64,000 bases of DNA from Microbacterium sp. K24 (GTDB lineage Bacteria > Actinomycetota > Actinomycetes > Actinomycetales > Microbacteriaceae), in contig NZ_SSDJ01000067.1 of assembly GCF_004794465.1 (NCBI RefSeq), positions 31,008-95,007 of the forward strand. Direction: 5' to 3'. The notes under the pieces were generated by a model that searched no databases, was not told where the DNA came from, and saw only the letters and a program-made list of their open reading frames with translations. The position numbers were made by a program, and so were the translations under genes. Positions 7,408 through 20,763 of this stretch are shown in pieces. How positions within the stretch are numbered: the stretch's first letter is position 1; every line of letters begins with the position of its first letter.

Positions 7408-8041
7408 AGCCGAGCTCTTGCACTGCACGATCAACGATCATGTCCGCCGACGGATCGATGAGCAGTGCATGGAACGCCGGGCGGGCAGGAAACGCAGGGA
7501 TACGTTCGGTGCGCGCGAACAGGGTCACCATCGGTTGATGGTTGATCGACGATCGATGTGACAGCCCGTCGATGTCGGCCCCGAACTGCTGGTCGATCGC
7601 ACGGGCCCACTCGCAGGTACGCTCCTTGGCGTCCATCTGCATGGATGCCGCACCGCCATTGATCACCGGCCAGTTCGATGTGAGGTCGAGCAACACGAGC
7701 GGTCGAGTGGGGGTCCATGACACGATCGCGTTGCCCTGGAACGCGCGTTGAATGTTCCGCGTCTCCTGGTACACCTCGCCCAGCGCCGTATGGGGCAGCG
7801 TTGCCGCGTAAAGGACGCCGGAATCGGCGTGGATGCCCGGGGGGAGCGGATGCGGGTCGAAGCGCATGTTGTCCACCGGGCCAAAATGCCGCAGCTCGTC
7901 CCAGGTCTGCGGATAACCACCCTGCGTCCTGTAGACGCGCCACAGAGGAGCCTGGAACTCGACGATGTGCCTGGCTTGATCGAGCTTCAGGACCGCTGGC
8001 GGTGAGGGAACTTTTCGGACTTTCGGTGGGTTCGCTGTCAT
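7394..8041 (-). CDS. RES-domain toxin of a type II toxin-antitoxin system
   Basis: 215 residues from the ATG that overlaps the upstream gene's stop (ATGA at 8041-8038). The RES fold is recognised by LWRVYRTQ (33-40), a central RF motif (60-61), GVLYAATLPHTALGEVYQE (75-93) and TRPLVLLDL. Arg35, Tyr78 and Glu89 are the likely catalytic Arg-Tyr-Glu set. RES toxins such as MbcT degrade or modify NAD+ in the cytoplasm and halt growth. It is translationally coupled to its antitoxin, the standard order for Xre-RES loci. Base composition looks lower in GC than the flanking genes, hinting at acquisition. Confidence 0.8.
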   Translation of the reverse strand: MTANPPKVRKVPSPPAVLKLDQARHIVEFQAPLWRVYRTQGGYPQTWDELRHFGPVDNMRFDPHPLPPGIHADSGVLYAATLPHTALGEVYQETRNIQRAFQGNAIVSWTPTRPLVLLDLTSNWPVINGGAASMQMDAKERTCEWARAIDQQFGADIDGLSHRSSINHQPMVTLFARTERIPAFPARPAFHALLIDPSADMIVDRAVQELGFTSS

Positions 8042-8820
8042 CGCTGCTTGATGCCCTCGAGGATCTCGAGGATCGCTTTCGGGTCTCCGCCGACGGCCAG
8101 CCACTCGGGCGGGGTGAGCCGCTCACCGTCATCAGAGGTGAGGGCCTCCTGCGGCGTCTTCATGAAGCCGTCGACCGATGGTGGCTGCCATCCGTCAGGA
8201 AACGCCTCGACGACCTCCGTCAGATGCGGGAGCACCTTGGTGCCGCCGTCCGTGAACTGCCACCGCGGGTACAGGCGCGCACGACCGACCAGGAACGCGA
8301 AGAGATTGTTCTTCGCCTGACGGTGTCGCACTCGCGAGCTGGTGATGCCGAGGTTCATCCCTACCTGCTCCGCGCTGAGAGCGTCCACAAAAGAGGTCAT
8401 GCGCGTCTGGCGCTCTTGCGCCGCGAGCACCCCGGTCTTGACCCGCTTCTCGGTGACCTCGAACTGCTCGGCGGTGAAGGCACCGGACTCGAGCAGATAC
8501 GTGGCCTCAGCGTCTGTGAGACCGGAGCCCACGGGCTGACGGAGCTTCAGGAGGTCAGCCGTCTCACGGATGATCGCGGTGACCCACGCCGTTGCCTCGC
8601 CGGCCACCTGTGCGGTCGAGACGAGGTACTCGACACTGCGGCGGAGGTCGTCTTCACCAGCCGCGTGAACCTGGTTGTCGCCGCGCAAAGCGGCACCGAC
8701 GTCGTGCCCTGCGGTGGCGCTACGGCCGGGGGCCTTGAGCTGGCCTGCGGCCGAGCGCTCGATAGTGCGCCCGGTGACGTTCGAAGACCGGCTTGTGCCG
8801 GATCGTGCAGTCCTGGCCAT
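8038..8820 (-). CDS. Xre/MbcA/ParS-like antitoxin partner of the RES toxin
   Basis: 260 residues. A helix-turn-helix spans about 143-172 (SFVDALSAEQVGMNLGITSS), followed by a toxin-binding region about 175-255 that ends in PPEWLAVGGDPKAILEILEG, the MbcA/ParS-like pattern in which a C-terminal tail blocks the RES active site. The first 60 residues are basic, low in complexity and probably disordered, an extension beyond the usual antitoxin length. AGGAGG precedes the ATG at 8820. It should neutralise the toxin and repress the operon. The name rests on fold pattern and pairing with the RES gene. Confidence 0.75.
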   Translation of the reverse strand: MARTARSGTSRSSNVTGRTIERSAAGQLKAPGRSATAGHDVGAALRGDNQVHAAGEDDLRRSVEYLVSTAQVAGEATAWVTAIIRETADLLKLRQPVGSGLTDAEATYLLESGAFTAEQFEVTEKRVKTGVLAAQERQTRMTSFVDALSAEQVGMNLGITSSRVRHRQAKNNLFAFLVGRARLYPRWQFTDGGTKVLPHLTEVVEAFPDGWQPPSVDGFMKTPQEALTSDDGERLTPPEWLAVGGDPKAILEILEGIKQR

Positions 8821-8873
8821 GAAGCTCCTCCTAGCGCAATCTCCTCACGCGCACTCTTCATCTTACATTGGAT

Positions 8874-9428
8874 TCAGCGCGCGCAGGCGGTGGATCCTTC
8901 GCCATCTCGGTCCCGAAGCTGAGGACGCACGTCGTGGAGGGATGCCGCGCCGATGCAGGGCACGGCGACCAGATCGCCTTCCCGCAGATCGGCGGGGAGC
9001 AGCGCGATGGGGTGCGGCCATGACGCGTCGCCGACGTCGCCGGGGATGAGCTCGATATGCGCGCTCCTGCTGCACGACGCGCGTCCGATGAGCCGGCACT
9101 CGCCCCACAGGGCGGTGACGCCGTCGAACGTGCAGTCGGTCAACGCGATCCGCTTGTCCTCCTGGGTGTCCACACGCAGCGTGATCCGGAAGACCAGGAC
9201 CGTGACGTCGGTGCCGCCGGCGAGGCCGCGTTCACGGGGCCGCCCCGGACGAGGAAGATCTCCCGTGAGCACGGCCGGGGTGCCGCTGACCTCGGCGAGC
9301 CTGATCAGAGAGACGCCGGCGACGATCACGTCGTCGACGGTGGGCTGCGTGTGGACGGGCCACGCGTCGACGGCGAGGGGGGAGGGGATGCTCAATCGCA
9401 TCGTGGGCAGGATGTCCGTGAGGGTCAT
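8874..9428 (-). CDS. hypothetical protein
   Basis: 184 residues, no signal peptide or membrane segment. The sequence appears rich in beta strands (DVTVLVFRITLRVDT, KRIALTDCTFDGVTALWGEC) and contains isolated Cys residues in LTDCTF and ECRLIGRASC that could be structural. No family is recognised. It reads in the same direction as the toxin-antitoxin pair and ends 53 bases before the antitoxin start, but no ATGA-type coupling joins them. Codon use is normal for the window, supporting a real gene. Confidence 0.55.
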   Translation of the reverse strand: MTLTDILPTMRLSIPSPLAVDAWPVHTQPTVDDVIVAGVSLIRLAEVSGTPAVLTGDLPRPGRPRERGLAGGTDVTVLVFRITLRVDTQEDKRIALTDCTFDGVTALWGECRLIGRASCSRSAHIELIPGDVGDASWPHPIALLPADLREGDLVAVPCIGAASLHDVRPQLRDRDGEGSTACAR

Positions 9429-9521
9429 GTCTCTGTCCTATGCCCGCTCCGGCGAACACGGAACGCCTCCACACGGAACCCATGCGGCCTTCCTCCGAGC
9501 GTCCGCCCGGTCGACCCCGAG

Positions 9522-9570
9522 TAGGCTCGGCTTCGTGATCACTTCGCCGCAGACCCCGTCGTGGAGCTGA
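9522..9570 (+). promoter_or_regulatory. -10 box TAGGCT with an 11-residue leaderless leader ORF
   Basis: TAGGCT (9522-9527) is seven bases before a GTG (9535) that opens a short frame, [11 protein letters not shown], stopping at 9568-9570. The stop sits between two in-frame GTG codons (9561, 9573) of the following gene in a different frame, so the short frame may couple its translation. Confidence 0.4.
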
Positions 9571-9971
9571 CCGTGGAGATCATCGATGCTGTCGGAGTGG
9601 TGGGCGAGATCATCGCCTGGGTCGGTCTCATCGTCGGCCTCCCGCTGCTGGGCATCGGCCTGCTGACCCGGAGCGTGCAAGGTCCCTACAGCCGCACCCC
9701 AGTGGCCATCCTCGACGACCTGGAAGACCGGCCGATGGCGCTGTGGTCGGCGGGCGGACGCACCTGCTCGCGATCACTGACGTCGTCGGAGGCGCGTCAT
9801 GTCGCAGAGCTCCCCGAGCCGTTCGGCTACGTCTCGGACCGCGACCCCGAGCGGATGCGCGTCGAAGCGCGATCGCCCGTCGAGCGCGCCTGTCTGACGA
9901 TCTCGTTCGTCATGCTCGGCGCTGCGGTGCTCGGCTTCGTCGCGTCGTTCCTCCCCGTCTTCTGGGGCTAG
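9561..9971 (+). CDS. small two-helix membrane protein, unknown function
   Basis: 136 residues. An N-terminal membrane segment (about 12-37, [25 protein letters not shown]) and a C-terminal one (about 113-134, [21 protein letters not shown]) enclose a soluble loop of about 75 residues. No family is recognised. The start is GTG 9561 or GTG 9573; both directly follow or overlap the end of an 11-codon leaderless frame, so reinitiation is possible. Alternatively a one-base error displaces the leaderless GTG at 9535 from frame. The stop overlaps that of the convergent treZ. Confidence 0.6.
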   Translation: MELTVEIIDAVGVVGEIIAWVGLIVGLPLLGIGLLTRSVQGPYSRTPVAILDDLEDRPMALWSAGGRTCSRSLTSSEARHVAELPEPFGYVSDRDPERMRVEARSPVERACLTISFVMLGAAVLGFVASFLPVFWG

Positions 9972-11713
9972 GCCCGCGCGGAGATCGCTGCCGAGTCCGG
10001 CGGCAGCACCAGCCTCCCGGCATCCGCGGCCGCCGACGTGGTCGACAGAACTACGGCATCCGCCCCGATCTCGAACTCCGCCGGCTCCGAGGAAAGGTTG
10101 ACGAGCACCGACAGTGCACCGCGGTCGATCCGGTAGACGCGGTGCTCCGGGGTGCCGTCGGTGTCCCGCACGCTCACGTGCGTGCGTTGCGGATCAGGAT
10201 CGGTCAGCTCGGGGCGATCGCGCCGCAGCGCCGCGAGCTCGCGGTACAGCGACAGGAGCCGTGCGTGCGTCTCGTGCTCGAGCTCGGTCCAGTCGAGGTG
10301 CGAGCGCTCGAACGTCGCCGGGTCCTGCGGATCGGGCACGGTGTCGGTGTCCCAGTCCATCCGGGCGAACTCGGCCTTGCGGCCCTCGGAGACGGCGCGG
10401 CCCAACTCGGCCTCGGGGTGCGCGGTGAAGAACTGCCACGGCGTCGACGCGCCCCACTCCTCGCCCATGAACAGCATCGGAGTGCCGGGCGCGGTCAAGG
10501 TCAGCACGGCAGCGACGGCGAGGCGATCGGGGGAGAGGGATGCCGACAGGCGGTCTCCTGCAGCGCGATTGCCGATCTGGTCATGATCCTGCGCGAAGGT
10601 CACCAGGCGCCAGCTCGGCACCTCGGGCGGGACGGGCGAGCCGTGCGGGCGCTCGCGGAACGACGAGAACGTGCCGTCATGGAAGAATCCGCCCTGCGAG
10701 ACCTTGGCGAGGGCATCCTCGGCGGCGAAGTCGGCGTAGTAACCGACGGTCTCCCCGGTGAGGGCGACGTGCACGGCGTGATGCCAGTCGTCGGACCACT
10801 GCGCGGTGAGCCCGTACCCCTCGGCCTCGCGCGGCAGGATCAGCGTCGGATCGTTCAGATCCGACTCGGCGATGAGGCTGAGCGGAACTCGGCGCTGCGC
10901 CGAGAGAGCATCCGTCCGCTCTGAGAGCTCGCGCAGGATGTGCACGGGCTGTTCGTCGTGCAGCGCATGCACGGCGTCGAGGCGGAGCCCGTCGACATGG
11001 AAGTCCCGCATCCACATCAGGGCGTTCTCGATGATGAACGCGCGCACGGCGGGCTCGTCGAGATTCACCGAGTCGCCCCAGGTGTTGCGGCTGCCCTCGC
11101 GCAGGTACGGACCGAACTCGGGCAGGTAGTTGCCGCTCGGGCCGAGGTGGTTGTAGACCACGTCCTGAACCACCGCGAGACCGTGCGCATGCGCGGCATC
11201 CACGAAGCGCTGATACGCGTGCGGACCGCCGTAGCCCTCGTGCACGGCGTACCAGAGCACGCCGTCGTAGCCCCAGTTCCACGCGCCGTTGAAGGCGTTG
11301 ACCGGCAGCAGCTCCACGTGCGTGACGCCCAGCTCGACGAGGTGGTCGAGGCGATCTACCGCCGCATCGAGGGTGCCCTCGGGAGTGAACGTGCCGAGGT
11401 GCAGCTCGTAGATCAGCCCGCCGGCCAGCTGCCGACCGGTCCACGCTCCGTCGCTCCAGGCGAAGGCATCCGCGTCGAAGGCCGCCGACGCGCCGTGCAC
11501 GCCTTCGGGCTGCCGCCGCGACCGCGGGTCGGGGCGCAACTCCTCGGAGTCGTCGATGAGGAACCCGTAGCGCTCGCCGTCGGCGAGGAGGACATCTGCG
11601 CGCCAGTAGCCGGCTTCACCGGCATCCAGCTCCCGCTCCTCGAGGGTCGCGCCCTGCTCGTCGAGCCTTCGCATCCGCATCCGCCGCGCGCGCGGCGCCC
11701 AGACCTCGATCAT
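9968..11713 (-). CDS. treZ: malto-oligosyltrehalose trehalohydrolase
   Basis: 581 residues, usual length. TreZ cleaves free trehalose from maltooligosyl-trehalose made by TreY. An N-terminal beta-sandwich domain is followed by a GH13 barrel from about residue 100. Catalytic residues are visible: Asp246 in [10 protein letters not shown] (nucleophile), Glu283 in LIAESDLN (acid/base) and Asp378 in [10 protein letters not shown]. The motif [17 protein letters not shown] (184-200) is typical of TreZ. The gene lies 13 bases downstream of treY and is the last of a four-gene minus-strand operon. The route makes trehalose, an osmolyte and cell-wall sugar, from glycogen in the cytoplasm. Confidence 0.97.
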   Translation of the reverse strand: MIEVWAPRARRMRMRRLDEQGATLEERELDAGEAGYWRADVLLADGERYGFLIDDSEELRPDPRSRRQPEGVHGASAAFDADAFAWSDGAWTGRQLAGGLIYELHLGTFTPEGTLDAAVDRLDHLVELGVTHVELLPVNAFNGAWNWGYDGVLWYAVHEGYGGPHAYQRFVDAAHAHGLAVVQDVVYNHLGPSGNYLPEFGPYLREGSRNTWGDSVNLDEPAVRAFIIENALMWMRDFHVDGLRLDAVHALHDEQPVHILRELSERTDALSAQRRVPLSLIAESDLNDPTLILPREAEGYGLTAQWSDDWHHAVHVALTGETVGYYADFAAEDALAKVSQGGFFHDGTFSSFRERPHGSPVPPEVPSWRLVTFAQDHDQIGNRAAGDRLSASLSPDRLAVAAVLTLTAPGTPMLFMGEEWGASTPWQFFTAHPEAELGRAVSEGRKAEFARMDWDTDTVPDPQDPATFERSHLDWTELEHETHARLLSLYRELAALRRDRPELTDPDPQRTHVSVRDTDGTPEHRVYRIDRGALSVLVNLSSEPAEFEIGADAVVLSTTSAAADAGRLVLPPDSAAISARA

Positions 11714-11726
11714 CGTCCGTCTCCTC

Positions 11727-14071
11727 TCAGCGGGCGAGTTCGATCAGCGCCACCGGGTAGGTGGCGAAGAGATCGGCGAGCCGCACGGCCCCCGGCTCGA
11801 TCCGACGGCCCGTGAGAACATCCGTCCCGGGGATGTCGGGTCGCATCATGACGGTGTCGCCCCAGCCGCCGCGCCGTGCGAGCCCGACGGGAAGACGCGT
11901 CGCCACCGCCGTCGCACCGCCGCGGTGCACGGCGACCGCATGGTCCGCCGCCTCGCCCTCGATGACGGCCGGGCGGTAGAAGCGGAACATCTCGGGATGG
12001 TCGCGTCGCAGGCGAAGGGTGCGTGAGGTGACGAGCAGCTTCGCCCGCCCGGAGTCGTCGATGGGCGGCAGGACGCCGCGGGCGGCATCCGCGTCGAGTT
12101 CGCGCAGCAGGCGGGCGCGCGCCGCGAAGTCCACCGGGCGCCGGTTGTCGGGATCGACGAGCGAGAAGTCCCACAGCTCCGAACCTTGATACACGTCGGG
12201 CACACCGGGGCCGGTGAGCTGCAGCAGCTTCGCCGACAGGGAGTTGGAGCGTCCGGCATCCAGGATCTCCGCCACGAAGCGATCCAGCACGGGCCGGGCG
12301 TCGCCCTCGACCGATGCGGCGATCGCCGCGAGTCCCTCTTCGAACGCCTCATCGGGATGCTGCCAGGTCGTCGACTCGGACGCCTCGCGGGCGGCCTTCG
12401 TCGCGTAGGCGAGGAGACGGTCCGACGGGATCGGCCAGGCGCCCACGGCAGCCTGCCAGAGGAGCGCATCGAGCGGACCGTGGCCGGTGCTCGCGACCGC
12501 GCGCAGCTCGTCGAGGACCTCGGCCCAGCGCTCCGGGATCTCGGAGAGCACGGCGAGACGTGCCCGCACGTCTTCCGAACGCTTCGTGTCGTGCGTCGAC
12601 AGCGTCGTCATCGAATGGGGCCAGCCGGCGAGCCGAGCGCGCTGCGCTTCGTGGAACTCCTCGACCGACAGGGCGGCGATCGACGGATCGGCGCCGACCT
12701 CGGTCAGCGTGCCCAGCCGCGTGTACCGGTAGAACGCCGTGTCCTCGACGCCCTTCGCCATGACGGCGCCGCTCGTCTGCTGGAAGCGCTGCGCGACCTC
12801 GTGCCGCGGGTCGGCCAGCAGCGGTTCGAGCTCGTCGAACGCGACGGCCAGCTCGGGGCGGCGGCGGCGCGCCTCGGCGAACGCGTGCCGCAGGTGCACA
12901 ATGCCCTCCGGAAGGTACGAGCGGTAGACCGGGAAGCAGGCGAGCAGCTCGGCCAGCGCGTCGTCCGCCTGCACGATGCCGTGCGGCAGTGTGCGCACGA
13001 GACGCCGCACCTCCGAGCCGAGCAGCTCGCGGGCGATCATCAGCTTCGTGTCATGGATCAGGTCGGGCCAGCTCTGTGCCTCCGCGAGTCCTGAGTCGGC
13101 GCGCAGACGCGCGTCGAGCCGGGTCAGCTCGTCGACCCCGTCGCGGTCGACGAAGACGCGATCGAGTTCCGCGAGCGCGTCGTAGCCGGTGGTGCCGTCC
13201 GTGCGCCAGTAGGCGGGGAGTGCTTCGCCCGGTTCGAGGATCTTCTCGACGAGCGTGTAGACGCGTCCTGTCGCATCCGCCAGCTGCTCCAGATAGCCGG
13301 CCGGGTCGGCCAGGCCGTCGGGATGGTCCACGCGGATGCCGTCGGCCAGGCCGTCGCGCACCCAGCGGACGATCTCGCGATGCGACTCCGCGAAGACGTC
13401 GGGCAGTTCGACCCGGATGCCGGCGAGCTCGACGACCGCGAAGAAGCGGCGGTAGTTCAGCTCGGTGTTCTGGTCCTCCCAGAACCGCAGTTCGTAGTGC
13501 TGCGCGGCGAGCAGTGCCGGCAGATCATCGGCGAGCGCGCCCGACCCGGGAGCCAGCGGGAGCTCGTGGTCGAAGTACGCGAGGGTGCCGTCGGGTGCGT
13601 CGTCGGCCGGCGCAGTGTCGATCACCAACTCGCCCCGGGCGATCACCTCGTCGGGCGCCGACCCCAGGATCGGGAGCAGCAGCCTGCCGCCCCCGGCCGG
13701 CCAATCGATGTCGAACGCGACCGCATGCCGCGACTCGCGTCCGAGACGCAGCACGTCCCACCACCACGGGTTCAGCCGCGGCGTCGCGACGCCGACGTGA
13801 TTGGGCACGATGTCGACGAGGATGCCCAGCCCTGCCGCACGCGCGGCCGCGGCGAAGCGCTCCAGGCCGGCCTCGCCGCCGCGCTCCGGATCGACGCGCG
13901 AGTGATCGACCACGTCATAGCCGTGGTTCGACCCCGGCGTCGCGGCGAGGAGCGGCGAGAGATACGCCCAGTCGGCTCCGAGGTCGGCGATGTACCCGGT
14001 GAGGTCAGCCGCCTGGTTGAGGGTGAGGTCCTCGCTGATCTGCAGCCGGTACGTCGAGATCGGTCGTCGTG

Positions 14072-14075
<4 letters not shown>
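11727..14075 (-). CDS. treY: malto-oligosyltrehalose synthase
   Basis: 782 residues. TreY rearranges the reducing-end alpha-1,4 bond of maltodextrins to the alpha,alpha-1,1 bond of trehalose. The N-terminal [17 protein letters not shown] stretch and [20 protein letters not shown] are family signatures; Asp250 in [10 protein letters not shown] is the probable nucleophile, Glu277 in [10 protein letters not shown] the acid/base, and [16 protein letters not shown] supplies the third acid. Its ATG overlaps the glgX stop (ATGA, 14072-14075), and treZ follows after 13 bases, so the three enzymes should be made together. Confidence 0.97.
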
Positions 14076-16278
<2,203 letters not shown>

Positions 16279-16282
<4 letters not shown>

Positions 16283-16572
16283 GTGGCGAGCTTAGGCCGC
16301 TGCGAGAGGGTGGCCTGTTCCGCGACGATCTGCACGGCGCGCTCGAACTCGAGGACCTGTGCGATCTCCTCGGCCTGCGCATAGGGGTGCCCCAGGTAGC
16401 AGACGAAGACGGGGGCGACCACCTCGACATAGCCGATGGGTCCGTTCCGCGTGATGACGTAGCGATCGAAGTCGATCAGATGGTGGGTGAGCTCGGCGGC
16501 ATCGGACGGTGCGTCGGCTTCATGGGCGACGTGTGTCTCGGAGCCAGTGGGGACGGGGGTGCGTACAGACAT
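16279..16572 (-). CDS. small conserved-looking protein leading the trehalose operon
   Basis: 97 residues, no signal peptide or membrane span. The middle contains FDRYVITRNGPIGYVEVVAPVF and a Tyr/His-rich CYLGHPYAQAEEIAQVLEF, suggesting a compact alpha/beta fold. AGGAGGT lies six bases before the ATG and the stop overlaps glgX (ATGA), so it is the first gene of the glycogen-to-trehalose operon. I do not recognise the family. Its position suggests a regulator, chaperone or sensor of the pathway, which is only inference. Confidence 0.65.
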
Positions 16573-16601
16573 GAGACCTCCTGACTCTGGTGATGCTGCT
16601 C

Positions 16602-16630
16602 ACGCTAAGAGCTCGCGGAGATTCTGGGAA
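16602..16630 (-). promoter_or_regulatory. candidate promoter of the trehalose operon
   Basis: On the minus strand, TTCCCA (16630-16625) and TAGCGT (16607-16602) are separated by 17 bases and stand upstream of the ATG at 16572. Confidence 0.35.
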
Positions 16631-16658
16631 CAGCATTGCCAGGACGCGATTTTCGCGC

Positions 16659-16684
16659 TATATCGTCGATCGATATACCGGTAT
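16659..16684. promoter_or_regulatory. overlapping palindromes upstream of the GAF regulator
   Basis: TATATCG (16659-16665) and CGATATA (16671-16677) form an inverted repeat with a 5-base gap, and ATACCGGTAT (16675-16684) is a perfect palindrome next to it. They lie between divergent genes and are plausible regulator sites; the bound protein is unknown. Confidence 0.4.
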
Positions 16685-16745
16685 CGCCCGCGGCATCCCG
16701 CTCCTACACTGGGACGAAAGCACCATCTTCGACGATCGGAGACAT

Positions 16746-18077
16746 GTGTCTGCACCGTGGCAGGTTTCGCGCGATTCGCTTCCGAAGGCGTCGCGACTGC
16801 TGATCGAGCGCGCGCATGAGGAGATGCTGGCCGGCAACCTCGACGACCGGCGGCTGCAGGAGGTGCGTCCTCTAGTCCGCGAGTCGTGGGAGCGATCCTG
16901 GCGCGGAAGAGTGGGCCCGGAAGGCGTCCCGCCGCTCGATCTGCTCAGCGATGAGCTCGACGAGTATCGGCGCGCGCATCCGCTGGCATCCGCGATGGAC
17001 ATGATCCGCGCCCTCCTGCTGCCCGACACCGACGAGGACTCGGGCGTCATCATCGCGGTCGGCGACAAGGCCGGGCGACTGCTGTGGATCGAGGGCGACC
17101 GGCAGCTGCGGTCGCTCACCGACGACATGGGGTTCGTGGCGGGAGCGAACTGGTCGGAGGATGCCGTCGGCACGAGCGCACCGGGCACCGCGCTCGCTCT
17201 CGATCATTCCGTGCAGATCCGCGGCGCCGAGCACTACAACCGTCTCGTGCACCCCTGGTCGTGCACGGCAGCCCCGGTGCACGACCCCGAGACCCGGCGG
17301 GTGCTCGGCGTGATCGACATCACCGGCGGGCCGGAGGTGGTGACGACCCAGGCGCGGCTCCTCGTCGATGCGACCGCGCGGGCCGTCGAGTCGGAGCTGA
17401 TGGTCACCCGCCTGCGGGAGCGCAATGAAGCGCCCCGGCCTCGTCTGACGCCGACGAAGGCTCGGCCGCTGAAGACCGCACGGGCCACGCTGCACGTTCT
17501 CGGCCGAGACCGTGCACGACTCGAGACGGAATCCGCGCACGACGAATCGATGATCGAGCTCAGCGCACGGCATGCCGCCATCCTGCTGATGCTCGCCGTG
17601 CACCGTCAGGGCCTCTCCGCTGAGCGGCTCTGCGAGCTGGTCTACGGGCCGGGAGTCTCTCCCGACACGCTGCGGCCCGAGATGGTGCGCCTGCGCAAGG
17701 TGCTCGAACGGACGGCTCCGGATCTCGTGCCGGAGTCCCGTCCCTACCGCCTGCCGGTGACGCTCGAGACGGATGCGCACGACGTGCTCTCACTTCTCGA
17801 CCGCGGGGCGCACCGCGTGGCTCTGACGGCGTACCGCGGGCCGGTGCTTCCCGAGTCGACGTCACCCGGAGTCGAGGAGTTCCGCGAGTCGGTGCGTGCG
17901 GCGCTCCGCGAGGTCATGCTCTCCGAGGCCAGCCTCGACGTGCTGCTCGCCTACGCCGAGATCCCCGAGGGTCAGGGCGATGCCGAGGCGCTGCGACTGG
18001 CGCTCGAGATGCTCCCCGCGCGGTCGCCGAAGCGCGCTGCGCTGGTCGCCCGGATCGAGCGTCTCGACCGCAGCTGA
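16746..18077 (+). CDS. GAF-domain transcriptional regulator with C-terminal winged-helix region
   Basis: 443 residues from the GTG at 16746 (GGAG just before). Residues about 15-60 are a helical lead. A GAF-type sensor follows (about 75-215) with the AcoR-like signature GANWSEDAVGTSAPGTAL and LGVIDITGG. The C-terminal part, about 270-440, carries SARHAAILLMLAVHRQGLSAE and LRPEMVRLRKVLER, resembling a winged-helix plus bacterial activator-type helical domain. The AAA+ domain of AcoR proteins is missing, as expected where sigma-54 is absent. Because an aldehyde dehydrogenase and a DUF779 gene lie nearby, it probably senses an aldehyde or alcohol and controls them. Confidence 0.8.
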   Translation: MSAPWQVSRDSLPKASRLLIERAHEEMLAGNLDDRRLQEVRPLVRESWERSWRGRVGPEGVPPLDLLSDELDEYRRAHPLASAMDMIRALLLPDTDEDSGVIIAVGDKAGRLLWIEGDRQLRSLTDDMGFVAGANWSEDAVGTSAPGTALALDHSVQIRGAEHYNRLVHPWSCTAAPVHDPETRRVLGVIDITGGPEVVTTQARLLVDATARAVESELMVTRLRERNEAPRPRLTPTKARPLKTARATLHVLGRDRARLETESAHDESMIELSARHAAILLMLAVHRQGLSAERLCELVYGPGVSPDTLRPEMVRLRKVLERTAPDLVPESRPYRLPVTLETDAHDVLSLLDRGAHRVALTAYRGPVLPESTSPGVEEFRESVRAALREVMLSEASLDVLLAYAEIPEGQGDAEALRLALEMLPARSPKRAALVARIERLDRS

Positions 18078-18089
18078 GCCCGCAGGTCG

Positions 18090-18148
18090 TTCGAATCGCG
18101 CAACTGGTCGGTATTCGGTCCGCAAAGCGGCCATTCGCGCGATTCGAA
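18090..18148. terminator. long inverted repeat between convergent genes
   Basis: TTCGAATCGCGC (18090-18101) and GCGCGATTCGAA (18137-18148) are perfect 12-bp arms. The 35-base interior holds a second small stem around GGTCCGC-AAA-GCGGCC. It sits between the stops of convergent genes and may act as a two-way terminator, though no T-run is present. Confidence 0.5.
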
Positions 18149-18155
18149 AGCCGGC

Positions 18156-19022
18156 TCAACCCTCGTCGAGCACTTCGCGGAGCTTCGCGGCGAAGGCCTC
18201 GGGCTGGCCGGCATAGCCGAACTCGCCTCCCATGAAGCCGCCGTGGTGGCTGGGGAAGACCGTCGCCTCCTGGCCGAGCTGCTGGGCCAGGGCGATCGCG
18301 GTCCGACCCGTGTACACCTTCAGCGATTCCTCGCCGACGGCGATGACGACGCGGGTCGGGGCGGCCTTCAGCGCCTCGAGGTCCGGCTCGTACAGGCACA
18401 CCGCCCACGACCGGTCGGACAGCAGCGGGTCGTCCCTTTTACCGTCGTCGTCGGTCGGCATCCCGAACGCCGCGGGGTCGGGCGCCGGCTGGGCGAAGTA
18501 CTCGTCCGTCACCTCCCCCTCCCACGCGGTCATCGCGATGAAGGCCGCCATCCCGGCACCCCAGCCTCTGTCCTGATACACCTGCGTGTAGGCGATGCGG
18601 GCTCGGTGCACAGCCTCGGCATCCGGCAGCACGCTGTCGATCGGCGGCTCATGGGCTACCAGCGTCACGACGTCGTCGGGGTGCGCCGCGACCAGCGCGA
18701 GCGCCGTCACGGCACCGCCGCTGCTGCCGAACAGGTCCACCGGCCCGGCGCCGAGCGCCTCGATGAGGGCGTGGAGGTCTTCCGCCTGCGTCTGCGGCTC
18801 GTTCGTCACTCCACCGTCCTTGCGGACGCTCCTCCCGAGACCGCGCGGGTCGTAGGTGATGACGGTCCGATCCTCGAACAGCCGCACCTGGTCGCGGAAG
18901 CCGCTGGCATCCATGGGCTGCCCGATCATGAGCAGCGGAGGACGACCGTCCGCCGTCGGCAGAGGCCCGTGCACGTCGTAGACCAGGTCGACATCCGGCA
19001 GTTCGAGGGTGTGCTGGGGCAT
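18156..19022 (-). CDS. alpha/beta hydrolase
   Basis: 288 residues. The fold is marked by [15 protein letters not shown] (oxyanion region), [13 protein letters not shown] after strand four, the nucleophile elbow [13 protein letters not shown] (Ser about 100) and a late [11 protein letters not shown] containing the catalytic His. It is a soluble serine hydrolase, possibly an esterase, haloperoxidase-like or epoxide hydrolase-type enzyme; the substrate cannot be read from sequence. It lies between the GAF regulator (convergent) and the aldehyde dehydrogenase gene (divergent), so it may belong to the same response. Confidence 0.85.
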   Translation of the reverse strand: MPQHTLELPDVDLVYDVHGPLPTADGRPPLLMIGQPMDASGFRDQVRLFEDRTVITYDPRGLGRSVRKDGGVTNEPQTQAEDLHALIEALGAGPVDLFGSSGGAVTALALVAAHPDDVVTLVAHEPPIDSVLPDAEAVHRARIAYTQVYQDRGWGAGMAAFIAMTAWEGEVTDEYFAQPAPDPAAFGMPTDDDGKRDDPLLSDRSWAVCLYEPDLEALKAAPTRVVIAVGEESLKVYTGRTAIALAQQLGQEATVFPSHHGGFMGGEFGYAGQPEAFAAKLREVLDEG

Positions 19023-19100
19023 GGTCGGCCTCCTTCATCGCGGACGGTGTCCCGATGGTATGACGCGCACGCGGTGCGCACCAGGGCGTGCGAGATCGCG

Positions 19101-19146
19101 TGCAACCCCCCGCAACGTTGCGCACCCCGGTGCAACGTCGCGCGAC
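19101..19146. promoter_or_regulatory. phased GCAAC repeats and palindromes upstream of the aldehyde dehydrogenase
   Basis: GCAAC recurs at 19102, 19112 and 19132, exactly 10 and 20 bases apart. The middle copy is part of the palindrome GCAACGTTGC (19112-19121), and GTCGCGCGAC (19137-19146) is another. The same-face spacing suggests cooperative binding, probably by the GAF regulator. Confidence 0.5.
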
Positions 19147-19202
19147 GTACGTTCGGGGAAAGCCGCAGAGCACCGACGCCGCGGCCCGTCGAAGGAGTCA
19201 CG

Positions 19203-20753
<1,551 letters not shown>

Positions 20754-20763
20754 GTTCGATCGG

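Noticed and set aside
18243..19202. 320-codon upstream extension of the aldehyde dehydrogenase
   Set aside because: Family similarity begins at the ATG at 19203, which has a good ribosome site, and the extension lies opposite the hydrolase.
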